Below are positions 45,936 through 59,483 of a DNA stretch of 64,000 bases, in pieces. Origin of the DNA: Chamaecrista fasciculata (Eukaryota; Streptophyta; Magnoliopsida; Fabales; Fabaceae). The notes beneath the pieces were generated by a model. The model saw nothing but the letters and a program-made list of their open reading frames with translations, made no database searches and was not told the DNA's origin. Numbering within the stretch: position 1 is the stretch's first letter; every line of letters starts with the position of its first letter. The DNA lies in the NCBI GenBank assembly GCA_003254925.1, contig QANZ01028989.1, positions 228,610-292,609 on the forward strand, given 5' to 3'. The position numbers and the translations under genes are program-made.

Positions 45936-46859
45936 TATCTTAAGAGCTAGCTAGCTAGGCGAACTTACCATGAATGCCTTGTCATTTTTGCATATGAAAG
46001 CAATTTAGTTTTCTTGCATATTGTGAATCCATTAATTTATAAATTAATCAATTAGTGTTGCTGATATCATGTGAAGAGAGTTTGCTTCCACTATTAAGTA
46101 TTATATATAGCTATTCTTTTGTACTCACCTAGCTAGCTAGCAACTATATATACTATTTTAAATTAAAATGTAGGCAAAATAATGACAATTTTAGTTTCTA
46201 TAGATTAATGCTTGTTTATTTGAAGTTTAATTATACTAAATCCTCAATCAAGACCGAAATTGCATATATTTATTCATTATTTTAATTAATGTGCAATATT
46301 GCATCTTATATATGTGGCAATATATATTAATTAAATAATTAGAAGTTTATGCCCGTGAAAAGTAATTTGTACGACTAATTTTTAGGTTTTTTTTTTCATA
46401 CTAAATTATATTAATTTGAGATTTTCGAGCTCTTACATTTTAATAAGCAAAGTGAAAATTTCAAAATTCAAATAAGCAATATATCTCTGATCTAAACAAT
46501 TAAGATAGACTATTTTTTTTCCATATGTGTCTTGATAAGTGAGTTGACACAAAAAAAAAAAGTCTTAGTCACAAATTATAAATAAATGTATGATTTATTT
46601 TTCTCTCGAATAATAAATATTGTTATTTATCTCTCTATCATTTTACTTATTAGTATAGGTAAGAGAAAAATTGTTTAAATTAAATGTCTAGCTTAATGAT
46701 AACAGATAAAACCAAATCATGCTTTGGGACCAAAGATAGAATAAATGAGAAAGTTTGATAACTAAAATAGAAAAAAAAAATAGCTTTAGGATAAAAATAA
46801 AATTCACTTTATATATTAAGGATGAATTTGAATATTTTATATATATATATATATATATT
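45936..46859. other. AT-rich stretch without recognisable features
   Basis: No gene or clear repeat apart from short TA tracts (for example 46838-46858). The block falls inside the gene-free interval. Confidence 0.5.
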
Positions 46860-47102
46860 GAGTAAATTAAGAATTTGATCCTTATATAAATTATCACCGA
46901 GCTGACAACTCGATTCCTGAAAGATTGAGATACATAGTTTAGTCTCTGAAAGATTAAAATAGTATATATATTAATCATTTTTATGGACTAAAGAGTATAT
47001 CGTTTTTATCATTCAATGATTAACTAAATTGTATATTTCAATCTTTTAGAGACTAAATTGTCAACTCAATAAATTTTTAAAGACTAAATTATTAATTTAC
47101 TC
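46860..47102. mobile_element. Foldback MITE (243 bp)
   Basis: Left end GAGTAAATTAAGAATTTGAT; right end ATTATTAATTTACTC. Arms share 'ctgaaagattgagatacata' versus 'tatttcaatcttttagagac'. Related to the element at 5733. No clear target duplication next to the TA repeat on its left. Confidence 0.65.
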
Positions 47103-48083
47103 TCTAATCCCTAATATAGGTATAGCCTCCAATTACATTACTAAATATATGAAAAGTACTAATTGTAAACTACAAGTGCATGCATGCCATGTGGGGGCTC
47201 TGAGCATGCTAACGCTGATTACGTAATTAATTAATTAATTAATCCAAAGTTAGACGAATCCGTTAGTGTTAATTAAACAAATCAGTGAATCATGGGCCAT
47301 TCTTTAAATCACAAATAATACACCTAATTAATTAATACGATAAACTTGTAGTTATGATCGAGCTAACATATGAACGTACTCTTTTTTTTTAATAAAAACA
47401 AATTAAGTTTTTTCTTTACAACAAGTAAATTCAAGTTCTTTAATATGTACGTTGTTTAATCATTTCTGTATTTTTCAACTTAAAATGTATATTAAAAGTT
47501 TCTTAATAGTATATAATCACACAAAAACCAAAGCTTTAAACTTTATAAACATGGTAGTATAATATAGTTTTTAAGGTAAAAATATCATTTTAGTTTATGA
47601 TTGAATTGTATAGTGAATTCATTTTAGTCTTTAAACTTTTCATTAGTTCTACAATTAGTCTTATTAATTCATGATTTTAGTTATCTCTTGGCTGGATAAG
47701 TTGGACAATTTTTCTATCATATATGAGTGAGTTGGTTGAGAGAATAAAATTTTTTTTTTTAAAAATTATCCACAAATTTATTTTTAGTTTGTGATAAAGT
47801 AAGAATGAATATTACTCTTAAATGTAAAAATAAGAGATAATTATAGAAATTATATGAAAATATATTTTAAATGGAACAAAAATAATTTAAGAAAAGAAAA
47901 AGATATTTTGTTGCAATATCCATAGGATGCCACTTGTAAAATACATATAGAAAATCACGTCAACATCATCACTAGAACCAAACAAAGTACTCTCTACCAT
48001 GAAGTTAGAAAAATTAACTAATTAATTAATGGATGATTACAAACTCCAAAAGGAGAATTATATAATTTTTTTTTTAAAAAAAA
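47103..48083. other. AT-rich stretch without recognisable genes
   Basis: A half foldback ('cattttagtttatgattgaa', 'attttagtctttaaactttt') lies at about 47590-47700. Nothing else stands out before the gap. Confidence 0.5.
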
Positions 48084-48387
48084 NNNNNNNNNNNNNNNNN
48101 NNNNNNNNNNNNNNNNNNNNNNNNNNNNNNNNNNNNNNNNNNNNNNNNNNNNNNNNNNNNNNNNNNNNNNNNNNNNNNNNNNNNNNNNNNNNNNNNNNNN
48201 NNNNNNNNNNNNNNNNNNNNNNNNNNNNNNNNNNNNNNNNNNNNNNNNNNNNNNNNNNNNNNNNNNNNNNNNNNNNNNNNNNNNNNNNNNNNNNNNNNNN
48301 NNNNNNNNNNNNNNNNNNNNNNNNNNNNNNNNNNNNNNNNNNNNNNNNNNNNNNNNNNNNNNNNNNNNNNNNNNNNNNNNNNNNNNN
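48084..48387. other. Assembly gap (304 N)
   Basis: Unknown bases between a poly-A run and a GA microsatellite. Low-complexity flanks probably caused the break. Confidence 0.99.
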
Positions 48388-48423
<36 letters not shown>

Positions 48424-51400
48424 AAGTATTTTATTAATTATATTCTTCATACATACATCATGCTTATCATCATTATCGTTTTGGACTGAAGCTTTCAAGC
48501 CAGAAACTTCAGTCAAATTTTCTTGTAGAAAAAAAATTAATTAATTAATTAGGGCAACTAACAATCATTAATTCGTGGTACACCATGCATGACCAAGATT
48601 TGAAATTAGTTATTAATAAAAAGTTGGTTTTTTTTCTTTAAACATACACATTTCAAACAATGTTTAGACTATGAAAATTATATTGAAATGTGTATATTTA
48701 AAGAAACTTATATGCTATTTAATAATTATATTTCCCTCTAATTAATTAATTGGCTAGTTTAGACTATGAAAATTATATTTCCCTCTAATTATTAATTATC
48801 ATTAATATTATATTAGTGTCAAATAAAGCGTCTTCCATAACATTTTATTTAAAATTTAAACTAAATTCAAAATAGACCTCAATCAATGTAAAATATAATC
48901 AACCGTGACAAACTCATTAGATAACAAAAATGTTAAAATCCTACTATTATGTTAGAGATCAGAAATCTCCTTGAATTTAATTAGTTTGAGACTTTCTATT
49001 TTTATTATAAGAATTAATAGCAACAATAATGTGTATAAAAAAAATAGCAACAATAATAAATATTGGTATCTATATATAAATGCAAAATCAAATTGACATT
49101 GGCCCACAAACATTGAAAGAGGTAGCTAGCTGTGTGTGATTAAAATGTTGAATAGGGACAAAAGAACTTGTCACATGGGGTTGTGTACAATTCTTTCAAT
49201 TTTGTACATGAAAGCAGTTTATGACTAAGTTGAAAGAGAATGTATGTGTGTTTGTGTAATTATGTTATATCACCAAAATAAACTTTGTTCTTTTCTTCTT
49301 CTTGGATTTTACCTTATATGATCATGACTCTTACATATGGCATTGTCTACAATATTAATTCTTAATTTTAATTTGAAACATTGTTTAATAAAATTAATTG
49401 CACTGTTAAATTTGTTATAATAGCTAGCTAATTAAGCTAGTTTCTTTTTAAATTTATAATTAAGGGTGGTTTTTTTAATGATTAATCTTTTTTAATTTTT
49501 TTATCAAATAATATTAGGATTTCAGTTTTCATATTAATTTTGGTATATATTTCAACAACTTTTTTGTTCTATTTCTATATATTAAAACATATATTTCATA
49601 TGTAATTATAATAAACAAATAATTGCAACTCACAATACTATAATATATATATATCTTCAAGGCTATTTATTTGAATGTATTATTCTGTATTTAACTAGCA
49701 ATGATTATTAGTTATAGTAATCAGTGTGACCAATCAATGTTAATATATAATCTTGTGAAGATCGATCCTAGAGTTAAGGAAGCAGGTAGGAAGGCTATAT
49801 AGGAAAACAAAATTGTATTTCTATAATTCATAATCTAAATAATCCCAATATCATGGATATATATAACACAATTGCAATAAATTGTTTTGTTTTTATGTGC
49901 ACAATTATTGGATCACATGGATATATATTTGCTTCTGTATTCTTCCTTTAAATAATATTTTTTTAAAGAAATTTCTCTGATCCTCTCTACCTTTGGGCCA
50001 ATCAAATTTAAAAACTAGGCATAAATTAAGGAAGGGCATGATATTAATTAAATAATTGAGATCTGATCTTTTTCTCTGGAGCAAGACAGCAAAAACAGAT
50101 ACCAAACAAACAAATCATCAGTTCCTTCTTTCATTGAACTAAAATTAATTAATTATTTAATTATTGCCCTTTTTTCCTCATCTAGCTATAGCTAGGGTTT
50201 CTTTCCTTAATTATATATCTAAATTAATATATTAATTACTGCAGCTTAACTTTCATTATTTTATATATGTGTACATGGGACATTTTCTGACTATTTAAAT
50301 GGTGATGCTGAGAACATCTTGATAGCGCCATGTTATGATCATACCAAATAAAATACTAATTAAAAAAATAAAGAAAGATTAAGTTGGACAGGTTTTGATG
50401 ATCATGTGAAAGCAATGAAGATTTCTGTGTACTGCACTATATATATATATATATATATTAAAATAGAATTACTTTAGATCAAAGTAATGTATGATGTTTA
50501 AGAGGAGTGTCAATGAATAAGACAGTAATGGGGTCAAATCACTTAATCTTCATCAGCCATTGTAATTAAAATAATCAGATAATTAATCATCTTTTTGGAT
50601 TTTGTTTTTAATTTGGGATGATATAATTAGGTCAGTAATCACCCAAATTAAGAACAAGTTCAAATCTTTAAGGTTTTTGAGGGACCCATATTTGATATCC
50701 ACTTTTCTTTTTTGCTATAAAAGCAATACCACTTTATCTCACAATATAATTTGCTTAGTTTAATTTCTATTTAACTATAATTTAGATACCCACTTAGTTT
50801 AAATGCTTTGTCCACCTCCCAATTTGCACCAACTAATTTGAGTGATATATATCCACTTTCAACCCAAATTAGTGTGTGTTAACTGATGAATGTCATATAC
50901 AATATATTAATTAGTGCCTAACATAATTAATTGGATATTTAATTTTCATTTAAAAGATAAGTATGTAGTTATAGGGACAAAATAAAAATATTAGTTATAT
51001 ATTGCTCAAAACAAAACAAAACAAAACAAAAGAACTCTTGGAAAAACAAAAAAAATAAAAATTAGGAAATAAATATCATATTGAGTATTAATGCATATTA
51101 TCCATATTTAAAATGATGTTATTATTTGCTAATTAAACACTAATTTTATCTGATAAACTATTTTTTTTGTATAAACATGAGTTTCACCCACATATCCATG
51201 TAATTAATAGTTTAAGTGAATACTAATCTTATCGTGTCAATAGCGAATTGTTAAAACTCTTTTAATAATGTCGACTCCAAAATTTAAATTTAAGTCTCTC
51301 AATCTGAGGTGCAGCTCACTATCACTCTGCACCAAACATATATGTTGGTATATTAATATAATTTTTCAACAAATAAAATGAAAAGGTGCACTCACTTGAC

Positions 51401-54164
51401 TATTAAAACATTGCATTTAATTTTCTTGTTGGTGGTCATAAGTTGTTTGGAAAAACATGAAAAGAAGAAACTATACAGACGCGGTTCAAAACTTTGACAA
51501 TTTTTTTATATATAACTATACATATACATGATGAATCATGAAAATGAAATGAAAGGATCTTTCAAAATGGTTGGCACATAAATTCAAACCTCTTTACTAT
51601 AGACATCCGCATGAAAGATGATGATTTAAAGTTGAGGCAATTCATCAGATGCTTCTTCCTCAAAGCAATCAATATATAGAGAGAAAATTTATTAATTAAA
51701 AGGTACAAGAAATCCAAATATAATTATCATAAATCAACAATAATTGTATTATTTAATTATGTATATATATGGGGAAATGGGAAAGTCATGAGTGATATTT
51801 TTTTCTTTCTTTCCACGTTAATAATGAAATGGACACATCCAAATAATAGAGGTATGAATTTCCAAAAGAGACACATTTGGCATTTTGTGCCATAAATTAA
51901 TTGTCCATTTTAGGGTTTTGAATTAATCCCACATGTAACAACTAGATCAATGCAACCAAAGCTGCCTCTACAGTAAGGTTTGGAATTAATTAATTGGATC
52001 TCTCATTATAATAGTATTATATAATTGTAGCAACGACAAATCCACTTTACCAATTACAATAGATCATGTCTATATACATAATTAATTGAGTCATCACATA
52101 CATATACATAATTAATATACAGCTCTTTCAATTGAATCGGTTGGTCTGATTTGATTGATTGGTCATTAAATTAAAGAAGTAAATTAAGAACATCATATCA
52201 TATTTTGAATATATAATTATTTTCTTAGTTAAAATATTATGTTTTATTTAGAAAAAAATATTTGATTGCTTTTAATATTAATACTCATGTTTGAATTAAA
52301 ACTTTGCTTGAATATATAAGATTTATATAGAAGTAATCTTAATAACAAAGCAACTATTTTTGTTCACAAAATTAATTAAATCTATATCATTAAAAATAAA
52401 TACTATTTTGGATTGTGTTGAAAGGTCCTTGTATACACGTTTCAATCCCACAAATTTGATACTATTTTTTGTGTCAGTGGAATTTAATATTGCACTTATC
52501 TCATGAGATTTCTAGCACGCCAAGATTGGCTCTACCCTATATGCGTTGCTGTAATCAACTCAATAATTTATTATGCATCACCACACATCAGATTTCAGAA
52601 TAAATGTTTTAAAAAATCAAATAAAATAAAGTCAATGTTTTGATAAGAGGGTCATTATCTATATATATAGCATATATATTAATCTACTTTATCTAGATGC
52701 ATGTGTACTTTCTTTTGAGTACATGAACTTTTTATGCTTTCTTTTCTTTTTATTTTTTTTAAAAGAATTTAGGTTCTTTGATGCATGCTTGGAGTTATCC
52801 CTTTGTTTTCTTCCAAGGTGGTTAAAGGTTAAGTGTAGCTAGTTTTATTAAGTGTATATTAGATTATAATTTATATTATGAAAGCAACATATAGTAATAT
52901 ATAATATATATAGAGGGCAAGAAAATTTATTTTTAATTAATTAATTAATCATACAAATGAATATATATACATGCATGGAATACAAATAAACTTTTAAATA
53001 ATATATTTTATTTAGTTTTATATTTATCTTACTTTATTTATATTTTAATTTTTATGAATTGGGCCAAAAAAGAGTGAGTTGAGTATATATATATATATAT
53101 AGGAATATATCAAAATATGTGTACATTTATGTTCTCTATATCTTTCTAGGTGCCACTCCATTTTCCTTTTTTCTTTTTCTCTCTTCGTTTTATCCTTTAT
53201 CTCCATAGCTTTTTTTGGTAGGCATATCTGCATAGCTTTTTGTTCATTGGTGTGCGTGCTTGTGATGGAATATTAATTTAAGAATATTATTATTGGGAAA
53301 AAAATATGTCGTGTGGGTGTGTGATGGCTTTTATATATGTTTATATAAAGGAAAAATCAATCGTTTTGTTGAGAAAATTAATTTCAAAATGCCAAATATT
53401 CCATGCATGTGAGAGGTATATATTGTATTGATTAATTATTTGTTTTATGTATTGAAAATGACAATACAATATAGCTAGTTATACTAGAAAACCTAATCCT
53501 ATTCTTAACATACAAAAATAAATAAATAAATAAATAATGGAGGGGTTATTATTTAGACTTTTGTTACACCTATAAGTTTCGTACTTGGTTGAAACTTGAA
53601 ATTACACGATGGACAAGTTGTATTTGCAACGAGAGTTGAAGAAATCAGTGACAAAGAAAGATATATATATATATATATATATATATTAAATTAATTAATT
53701 ATTTAATCTTAATTATATGACCCTATATATAATTTGTTGGCATACCCACACAATTGTTATTAAAAATCTCAATTCTTAATTGCCGCATTAATTAATTAAT
53801 TAATACGTTTGTATATATATGTTAGTATCCTGTCTAGACTTTAATTGCACACACATATATATGTAGTCAATTTCTTTTTTCTTTAAGTTATGATCAATCC
53901 AATAAGATCATGTGACAAACATGCAGAACATTACATAATTAGTTTGGAATTAATTATAACGAATCTAAGGTACGTAACATCGTTGAAAATTAGGGTTTCA
54001 TTGCTTCAATCGTGTGGGAACTGAATATGTTAAATATCAAACTTCCTCATAGATCAGATTTTATCGCCTAAAACTTCGCAAATAATATATATACTTGAAT
54101 GATATATTCTTGTGTTTTGACCATAACCAACAAAAAGAAAAAAGAAATTGACTATATATATATA
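48388..54164. other. Long gene-free AT-rich stretch
   Basis: A GA repeat (48388-48420) borders the gap. TA repeats occur at about 50439-50458, 53083-53101 and 53660-53686. A dispersed repeat ('cttttaataatgtcgactcc') lies at 51250-51345. No open frame longer than about 66 codons resembles a protein. Small RNA or long non-coding RNA genes cannot be excluded by eye. Confidence 0.5.
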
Positions 54165-54335
54165 TCTTATATTATATGGCTCCACCGTCGTCCACATTTT
54201 AAAACTATAGTACAAAATTAATAATAAAAGGAAAATTATTATTTGATCCCTTCTTTTTTACTGAGTTAACGATTTAGTCACTCATTTATTTTACATACAT
54301 ATTTACGTGCCCGTTAGGGCACACAAAACCTCTAG
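54165..54335 (+). mobile_element. Non-autonomous Helitron (171 bp)
   Basis: 5' end TCTTATATTATATGG after A; 3' hairpin with stem ACGTGCCC/GGGCACA, then CTAG before T. It matches 15293-15471 over its whole length apart from a short deletion after 'ggctccacc'. The stem is slightly eroded compared with that copy. Confidence 0.82.
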
Positions 54336-56340
54336 TGTATATATATATATGTGTGCGCAATTAATTTCTAGAAAGATTATATATTCCATAGAATATAATT
54401 GAGTTGACAACTCTACCATATATATTATATGGTTATTCAAACAGTCGGGCTATTTCGTGGAAATTTTCTTAAGTTTTTTAGCACGTACGATTCAATTTGA
54501 ACTATATATATAAATCGACAGAGTACGTGATTGACTTTGAAATATTAATGGAAGACAATATTTACGTACATATATAGGAACAAAATTCATGTTAGGTATT
54601 TGAAATTCCAAGATCGATAAGGACCAAATTTTCAAACATGTTTAACTCATATAATTTGTCCAGTTTCGAAGTAGATGCCCAAAAGAAACAAGCTAATTAA
54701 CAACGTATATATATATGGATTTAATTATTTAAATAAAACAAGATCTTATTCAATATTATTTAATTTGTTTTTGTTTATTTCTTTCCCTGGCTATAAGTTA
54801 ATGTTCAATGTATAGGAAATTGATAACTTTCGGTAACCTTCCAGAGAGTCGAATTATCATTTCCTATTTGTATTAAACATTATATTCAATTCACTAATTG
54901 CATATTATGCAACTGTATGGCACTAATAAGACGATGTGCTTTTTCACATTTGTTAAGTATATATATATATATATATAGGGCTTTGTAAAGTGAACATATT
55001 CTATACCTTGTTTACATTAATTTAGATCTAAAGTGATTCTTGCTTAATATAATACTAGAGTATTGCTTTATGCTTACCACATTTTCAGGTAAAAGCCAAA
55101 CATGGGCATCAAGCATCATATATTAATTTCACCTTTATCAAAATTGTATCCATACCTACTATACATTATATGTTAATTAATAATTAATTATCAAAGCCTG
55201 TTTTGCTAGCAAATGGCAAAAGCTTCTCTTTTTCCCTCTCTCTCTCTCTATTATAATAAAGGAAGGATATATAACTAATTAAATGGATATGCACTACTAT
55301 ATATACATCTCTCTAATGTTTGATTGATTTAATAACATTATTGACCCAACCTTCTCAGCATGAAGAATCACTAAATTTTTTTAATATTGGTGTTTAATTT
55401 GATATATATTCTAATCAAGTGTGCAATGCGAATTAAGGTTAGTTAAAACAAAGTTTCAAATACTATATATATATATATATATTAATGTGTGACAATTTTG
55501 CAACACGTCTTTATAAGCCAGCATTATTATTGATCAAGCTAGTGATGTTTTTTTTTAATTGATTTGAGTTTAATTTTTATTTACAATGATGGAGAAGATG
55601 TTGAAGAATATGTATACATACATCTCTCTCTTTCTCTCTCTCCATGTGAGATGTCATTTGATTCTAACTTCTCTTAGTAATGGACCTAATGGTATTTCTT
55701 TCATATTTTTGTTATAATTAACAATAGATTCTGAATTAATGTTTTGGCAAGTTTGACCGACAAATCATCAATAATTATGATCTTATTCAAATTTACATAT
55801 AATTTACAATTAGCAGCTACTAGACAGCTAATTATATACCGTGTATGTATATATATATATGTTAAGGGCTTAAGGCACGGTGAAATATTATGACATTTGA
55901 TTTTTTTTTTTTTTTTGGTTTAATAAATATGCTATATATAAGAATATTATTACAAACATAATAAAGTTGATAACTTTCACAATTCACATGCATCTGTTAG
56001 GCACATATCATCATTTTCGTAACGTACGAATTCAACTCAATAAATTATTCCTTGAAAACAATAAACTTATTTATTTTATGCTGGGCATTAAATACCATTA
56101 AAAACAGCAATAATTTTTTTCCTAAAAAAAAGCAATTGGGTGGTACAGTTCTGGTACAGTGGTATCACCATACATGTGAGCAGTAATTATTTAAAGCATT
56201 TATTTCACATTTCATATATTTTTCTTTTATTTTTTCCACCTTAAAATAAAAGAAAATAATTTTTGATGTTGCGTTGTCCGTAGAGTATGAAACATTGACT
56301 GAAGAGAGAGAAAATAATAAGAGAGAGAGAGAGAGAAAAA
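54336..56340. other. AT-rich stretch without recognisable genes
   Basis: TA repeats (54957-54976, 55465-55482, 55847-55860) and CT tracts (55234-55250, 55622-55642). No gene is visible. Confidence 0.5.
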
Positions 56341-56454
56341 GTATTGACTGACTGACCTCTGAAAGCAGGTGCATCCACATGCGATGGTTGTGCGCCACAC
56401 TGGATTCTCTCTCCTTTTCTTTTTGTCCGTACACAGACATAACAGTTAAAGAAG

Positions 56455-56660
56455 GAGACAACGTGGAAACCGCTCTCCAACAGAAATTGGGTCCCACCAT
56501 CCACCATGCTTACGTGTCCGTTCCCTCACGCTCCTCGCACGTGCATCCTCTTTCCCGTACTTTTTAGCCACGTGGACATTTCTCACACCGCCACGTCGTC
56601 GTGTTGAAGTGGCAGTGCCACGTGTCGAGCAGTGGACGGCTGAGTCAGCACAGTGATAGC
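56455..56660. promoter_or_regulatory. Cluster of ACGT-core boxes upstream of the BOI-like gene
   Basis: In about 200 GC-richer bases there are ACGTGG at 56461, TACGTGTC at 56511, GCACGTGC at 56537, GCCACGTGGAC around 56569, CCACGTCG at 56591, TGCCACGTGTC around 56619, and the palindrome GCTGAGTCAGC at 56639. G-boxes (CACGTG) and ABRE-like cores are bound by plant bZIP and bHLH factors, and TGAGTCA by bZIPs. The cluster is about 0.9-1.1 kb upstream of the ATG at 57570. That it regulates that gene is inference. Confidence 0.5.
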
Positions 56661-56964
56661 AAAAGTACATGATGATGGTACAGGGAAGGACGAAATTCCG
56701 AAAGTGCCCTTTGGAAAGCGGAAATTGCGTGAGGCCTAGGGAAAAATGAAAAAGTAGTAAGTAAATAAATAAATAAAAATAGAAAACTCAAATTCCCAAA
56801 ACGAAAGATCAGAAAAGGTCAAAAGCGAATCCCACACACATAACCTCAAAATCTGCCTTCCCCATGTTTTACTTTTTTTTTTTTGTTTTCTTTTTGATCT
56901 CGTAATTAATAAAGAATAATTAAACGGATGTTTAATTTATTACAATGTAATAATAATAATAATT

Positions 56965-57295
56965 AATAGATAAATTACACTTTCATACTCTGTTTTATAA
57001 ATCAACTTTATTTTGGTATTTTATTCTTTGCACCGTTAATATTTTAGTACCTATTATTTCAAAAGTGACATTTTAGTACCTATTTTTTGCATCGTTAATA
57101 TTTTGGTACCATGTTATATAGACCGATTTTCATAACCTGTTCTTTTCCCGATTTGTAACCCCATTTTATTTTTTTAAGTATCAAAGTGTTAACTATACAA
57201 ACAATAAAATATAAAAAATATCCGTGTTGAAAAGAGGATAACAAATAGGTGAATTGCTTTTCATGATCCAAATCCGTAGTAAAGTGTAATTTAGT
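56965..57295. mobile_element. Degenerate palindromic MITE upstream of the BOI-like gene
   Basis: The left part has 'aaattacactttcatactct' and 'ttttagtacctattatttc'; the right ends 'aaagtgtaatttag'. These are eroded forms of the arms of the element at 33536. The ends are approximate. Confidence 0.5.
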
Positions 57296-57569
57296 GATAA
57301 TTATTTATTGTTTTTTTGTGTGTGTAGAAAGATGCGTTTGACTTTCTCTCTCTTGAAAACGCCCACACAAAAGCAAACCAAAGCCTAAATAAACCCACCA
57401 GACTCCTTCCTTCTTGATTCCTTCTGGCTTCATTCCCTTACTACTCGCCACCTCTATTGCATGCTCTTCTTCTTCTTCTTCTCCTGCAAATCTTCAAAAG
57501 AAATCATCAAACTTCTCACAAAAAAAAAAATTAAATTAAAAGCTAAGAAGAGCGAGAAAATCTTCATTC

Positions 57570-58736
57570 ATGGCAGTTGAAGCTCGCCAAATGAATCTAT
57601 TTCCTCCTCAGTTCCTCACCAACAGGTAATCATCAATCAAACTTCTTCTTCACTGCTCACTAATATACACAAATTCATCTCTTACTTATCTGATTTTGTT
57701 TTTGTTTTCTGCAGCGAAATCATCAAACCCGGTGGTAATAATAATACTAATCTGTTGACGGCGGATTTATTATGCAATGCTCAACAGATGGAGTCTGTTC
57801 TTCCTCTTCCTCTGCATACTCTGCCTCTGGTTTCTTCGTCTTCACCAATGGCGGAACCGATTTTACCGTTTTACCCTTCTAAGGCCGACAGTGGCCTCAC
57901 CTACAACCACCATACTAATATCGTCAGCCGGAAGCGTCACAGAGATCTCATCGCTGAATCCACCAATATTATCGCTCCGATCAACAAATTAGTCTCCGAT
58001 TCGCCTAATTCGTTTCTCGATCAAGACATTCTCTACCAAATCCACAACCAACAGTCCGAGATCGACCATTTCATTTCTCAACATGTAAGCTAAATTAAAT
58101 TTAACCTAATTAATTAACTTGCCTCCTTCGTCTTCGATTTTAAATCTGATAATCGATCTGTTTTTTGAACAGACTGAGAAAGTGAGGATTGAGCTGGAGA
58201 AACAGAGAGCGAGGCAATCGAGGACGTTCGTGACTGGAATCCAAGACGCCATGGCGAAGAAACTGAAGGAGAAAGACGAAGAGATCCAGAGGATAGGGAA
58301 GATGAATTGGGCGTTACAAGAACGAGTGAAAACTCTGTGCGTCGAGAACCAAATCTGGCGGGAACTCGCTCAGACGAACGAAGCCACCGCGAATTCCCTC
58401 CGTAACAACCTCGAACAAGTCCTCGCTCACGTCGCCGTCGCCGCCGACGACCACCGTCTCGCCGCCGCGCCGCCTCTACCAGACGACGACGCCGAGTCTA
58501 GCTGCGGAAGCAACAACAACGACGACGACGACGAAGATCGACGGCGTACCACGGCGGCGCCGGAAGACAACGATACGGCGGCGAGAATGTGCCGGAGATG
58601 TGGAGAGAGAGAATCGATAGTGCTGTTACTGCCATGTAGGCATCTGTGTCTATGTACAATGTGTGGGTCCACTGTTAGAAATTGCCCAGTATGCCATTCT
58701 GGCATGAATGCTAGTGTTCATGTCAATTTCTCTTAG
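57570..58736 (+). CDS. BOI/BRG-type RING E3 ubiquitin ligase (3 exons)
   Basis: Exons: 57570-57625, 57715-58084 and 58173-58736; phases close at 329 residues. A Ser/Pro/Asn-rich N-terminal half contains a basic patch (SRKRHRD) that may help nuclear localisation. Residues about 130-215 are the helical S-RNase-binding-protein domain (DHFISQHTEKVRIELEKQRA, VKTLCVENQIWRELA). A low-complexity acidic linker with an Asp run follows. The C-terminal RING at 282-316 starts CRRCGERESIVLLLPCRHLC and ends NCPVCHS. The architecture is that of Arabidopsis BOI and BOI-related genes, which restrain cell death and defence and interact with DELLA proteins. A pyrimidine-rich leader (57410-57490) precedes the ATG. 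The third exon is GC-rich compared with its surroundings. Substrates cannot be read from sequence. Confidence 0.93.
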
Positions 58737-59292
58737 TTTTTTTTTTATTTATAAAAATTTAGACAAAAAGAAAAATAGTTTTTTTCCTAATTTTATTTTT
58801 TTTGTATTATTTATTAGGTTTGGTTTTATCTATTTCCTAATAAATAATACCAAAAAACAAGATAGAGCCCGGAATTCTTTTATTAATTTTCACTCCCATA
58901 TGGTCTTTATCTTTATCTATATATATGTGTATATATAATATACAGTGGGTTCTTTTTTTAGACAATTTTGAAAATTCAAAGGATACTATTTTAATTTAAT
59001 GCATTTGAAATTTTACTATAAATGAAGATCATTACTAATAAGAGGAGATATTGGATGTAGCATAACGTTCACTTTTTATGGAGAGTAATAGAAACTTTAG
59101 TAACTGATCTGATCTTACAAATTCCCATATTTGTATGTACACATAACAAGAAAAATGTGTGAGCAATGAATTGTTGGATTCAGCAATTATATTGGATAGT
59201 AACTATAAGCATTATTTATCCCCATCAATCCAATAGGATGAGGAAAGGGAAAATAATTAAACTTACAAAAGAAACACACAATTTCCCTATTC
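58737..59292. other. 3' flank of the BOI-like gene
   Basis: AT-rich, with the 3' UTR presumably in the first few hundred bases. No other feature. Confidence 0.55.
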
Positions 59293-59302
59293 TTTTATTT
59301 TT

Positions 59303-59483
59303 GTTTCCCAAGTATCCCCAATTTGACGGGTTAAAGATTAATCTTCCACAGACCAGTGCTCCATTTAAGAGTCTGCCGTTGGTCAATTGATTGTTGCATA
59401 TAAAAGGCGAGATTCGAACTCCCGACTTTGCTTAAGCAACCTAGTGAGCTCGATCACTAGACCAACCCAGCTTGATTTAACTT
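59303..59483 (-). mobile_element. tRNA-derived SINE (minus strand)
   Basis: Read on the minus strand, the head has an A-box-like TTGGTCTAGTGATCG and a B box GGAGTTCGAATCTCG, then a body ending GTCAAATTGGGGATAC and a short A-rich tail. Low-complexity duplications (plus strand TTTTATTTTT) at 59293-59302 and 59484-59493 may be the target-site duplications. It is not a functional tRNA: the acceptor stem and the rest of the cloverleaf do not form. Its body differs from the SINE at 21056. Confidence 0.7.

Noticed and set aside
48029-48544. Open frames on both strands spanning the large gap
   Set aside because: Most of their length is N. The rest is GA repeat and AT-rich sequence, so they are artefacts.
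58427-58705. Minus-strand open frame opposite the BOI-like RING exon
   Set aside because: It is a shadow of a GC-rich coding exon on the other strand.
59405-59475. tRNA gene on the minus strand
   Set aside because: The B box is good, but the cloverleaf does not close and the tRNA-like part continues into a SINE body.
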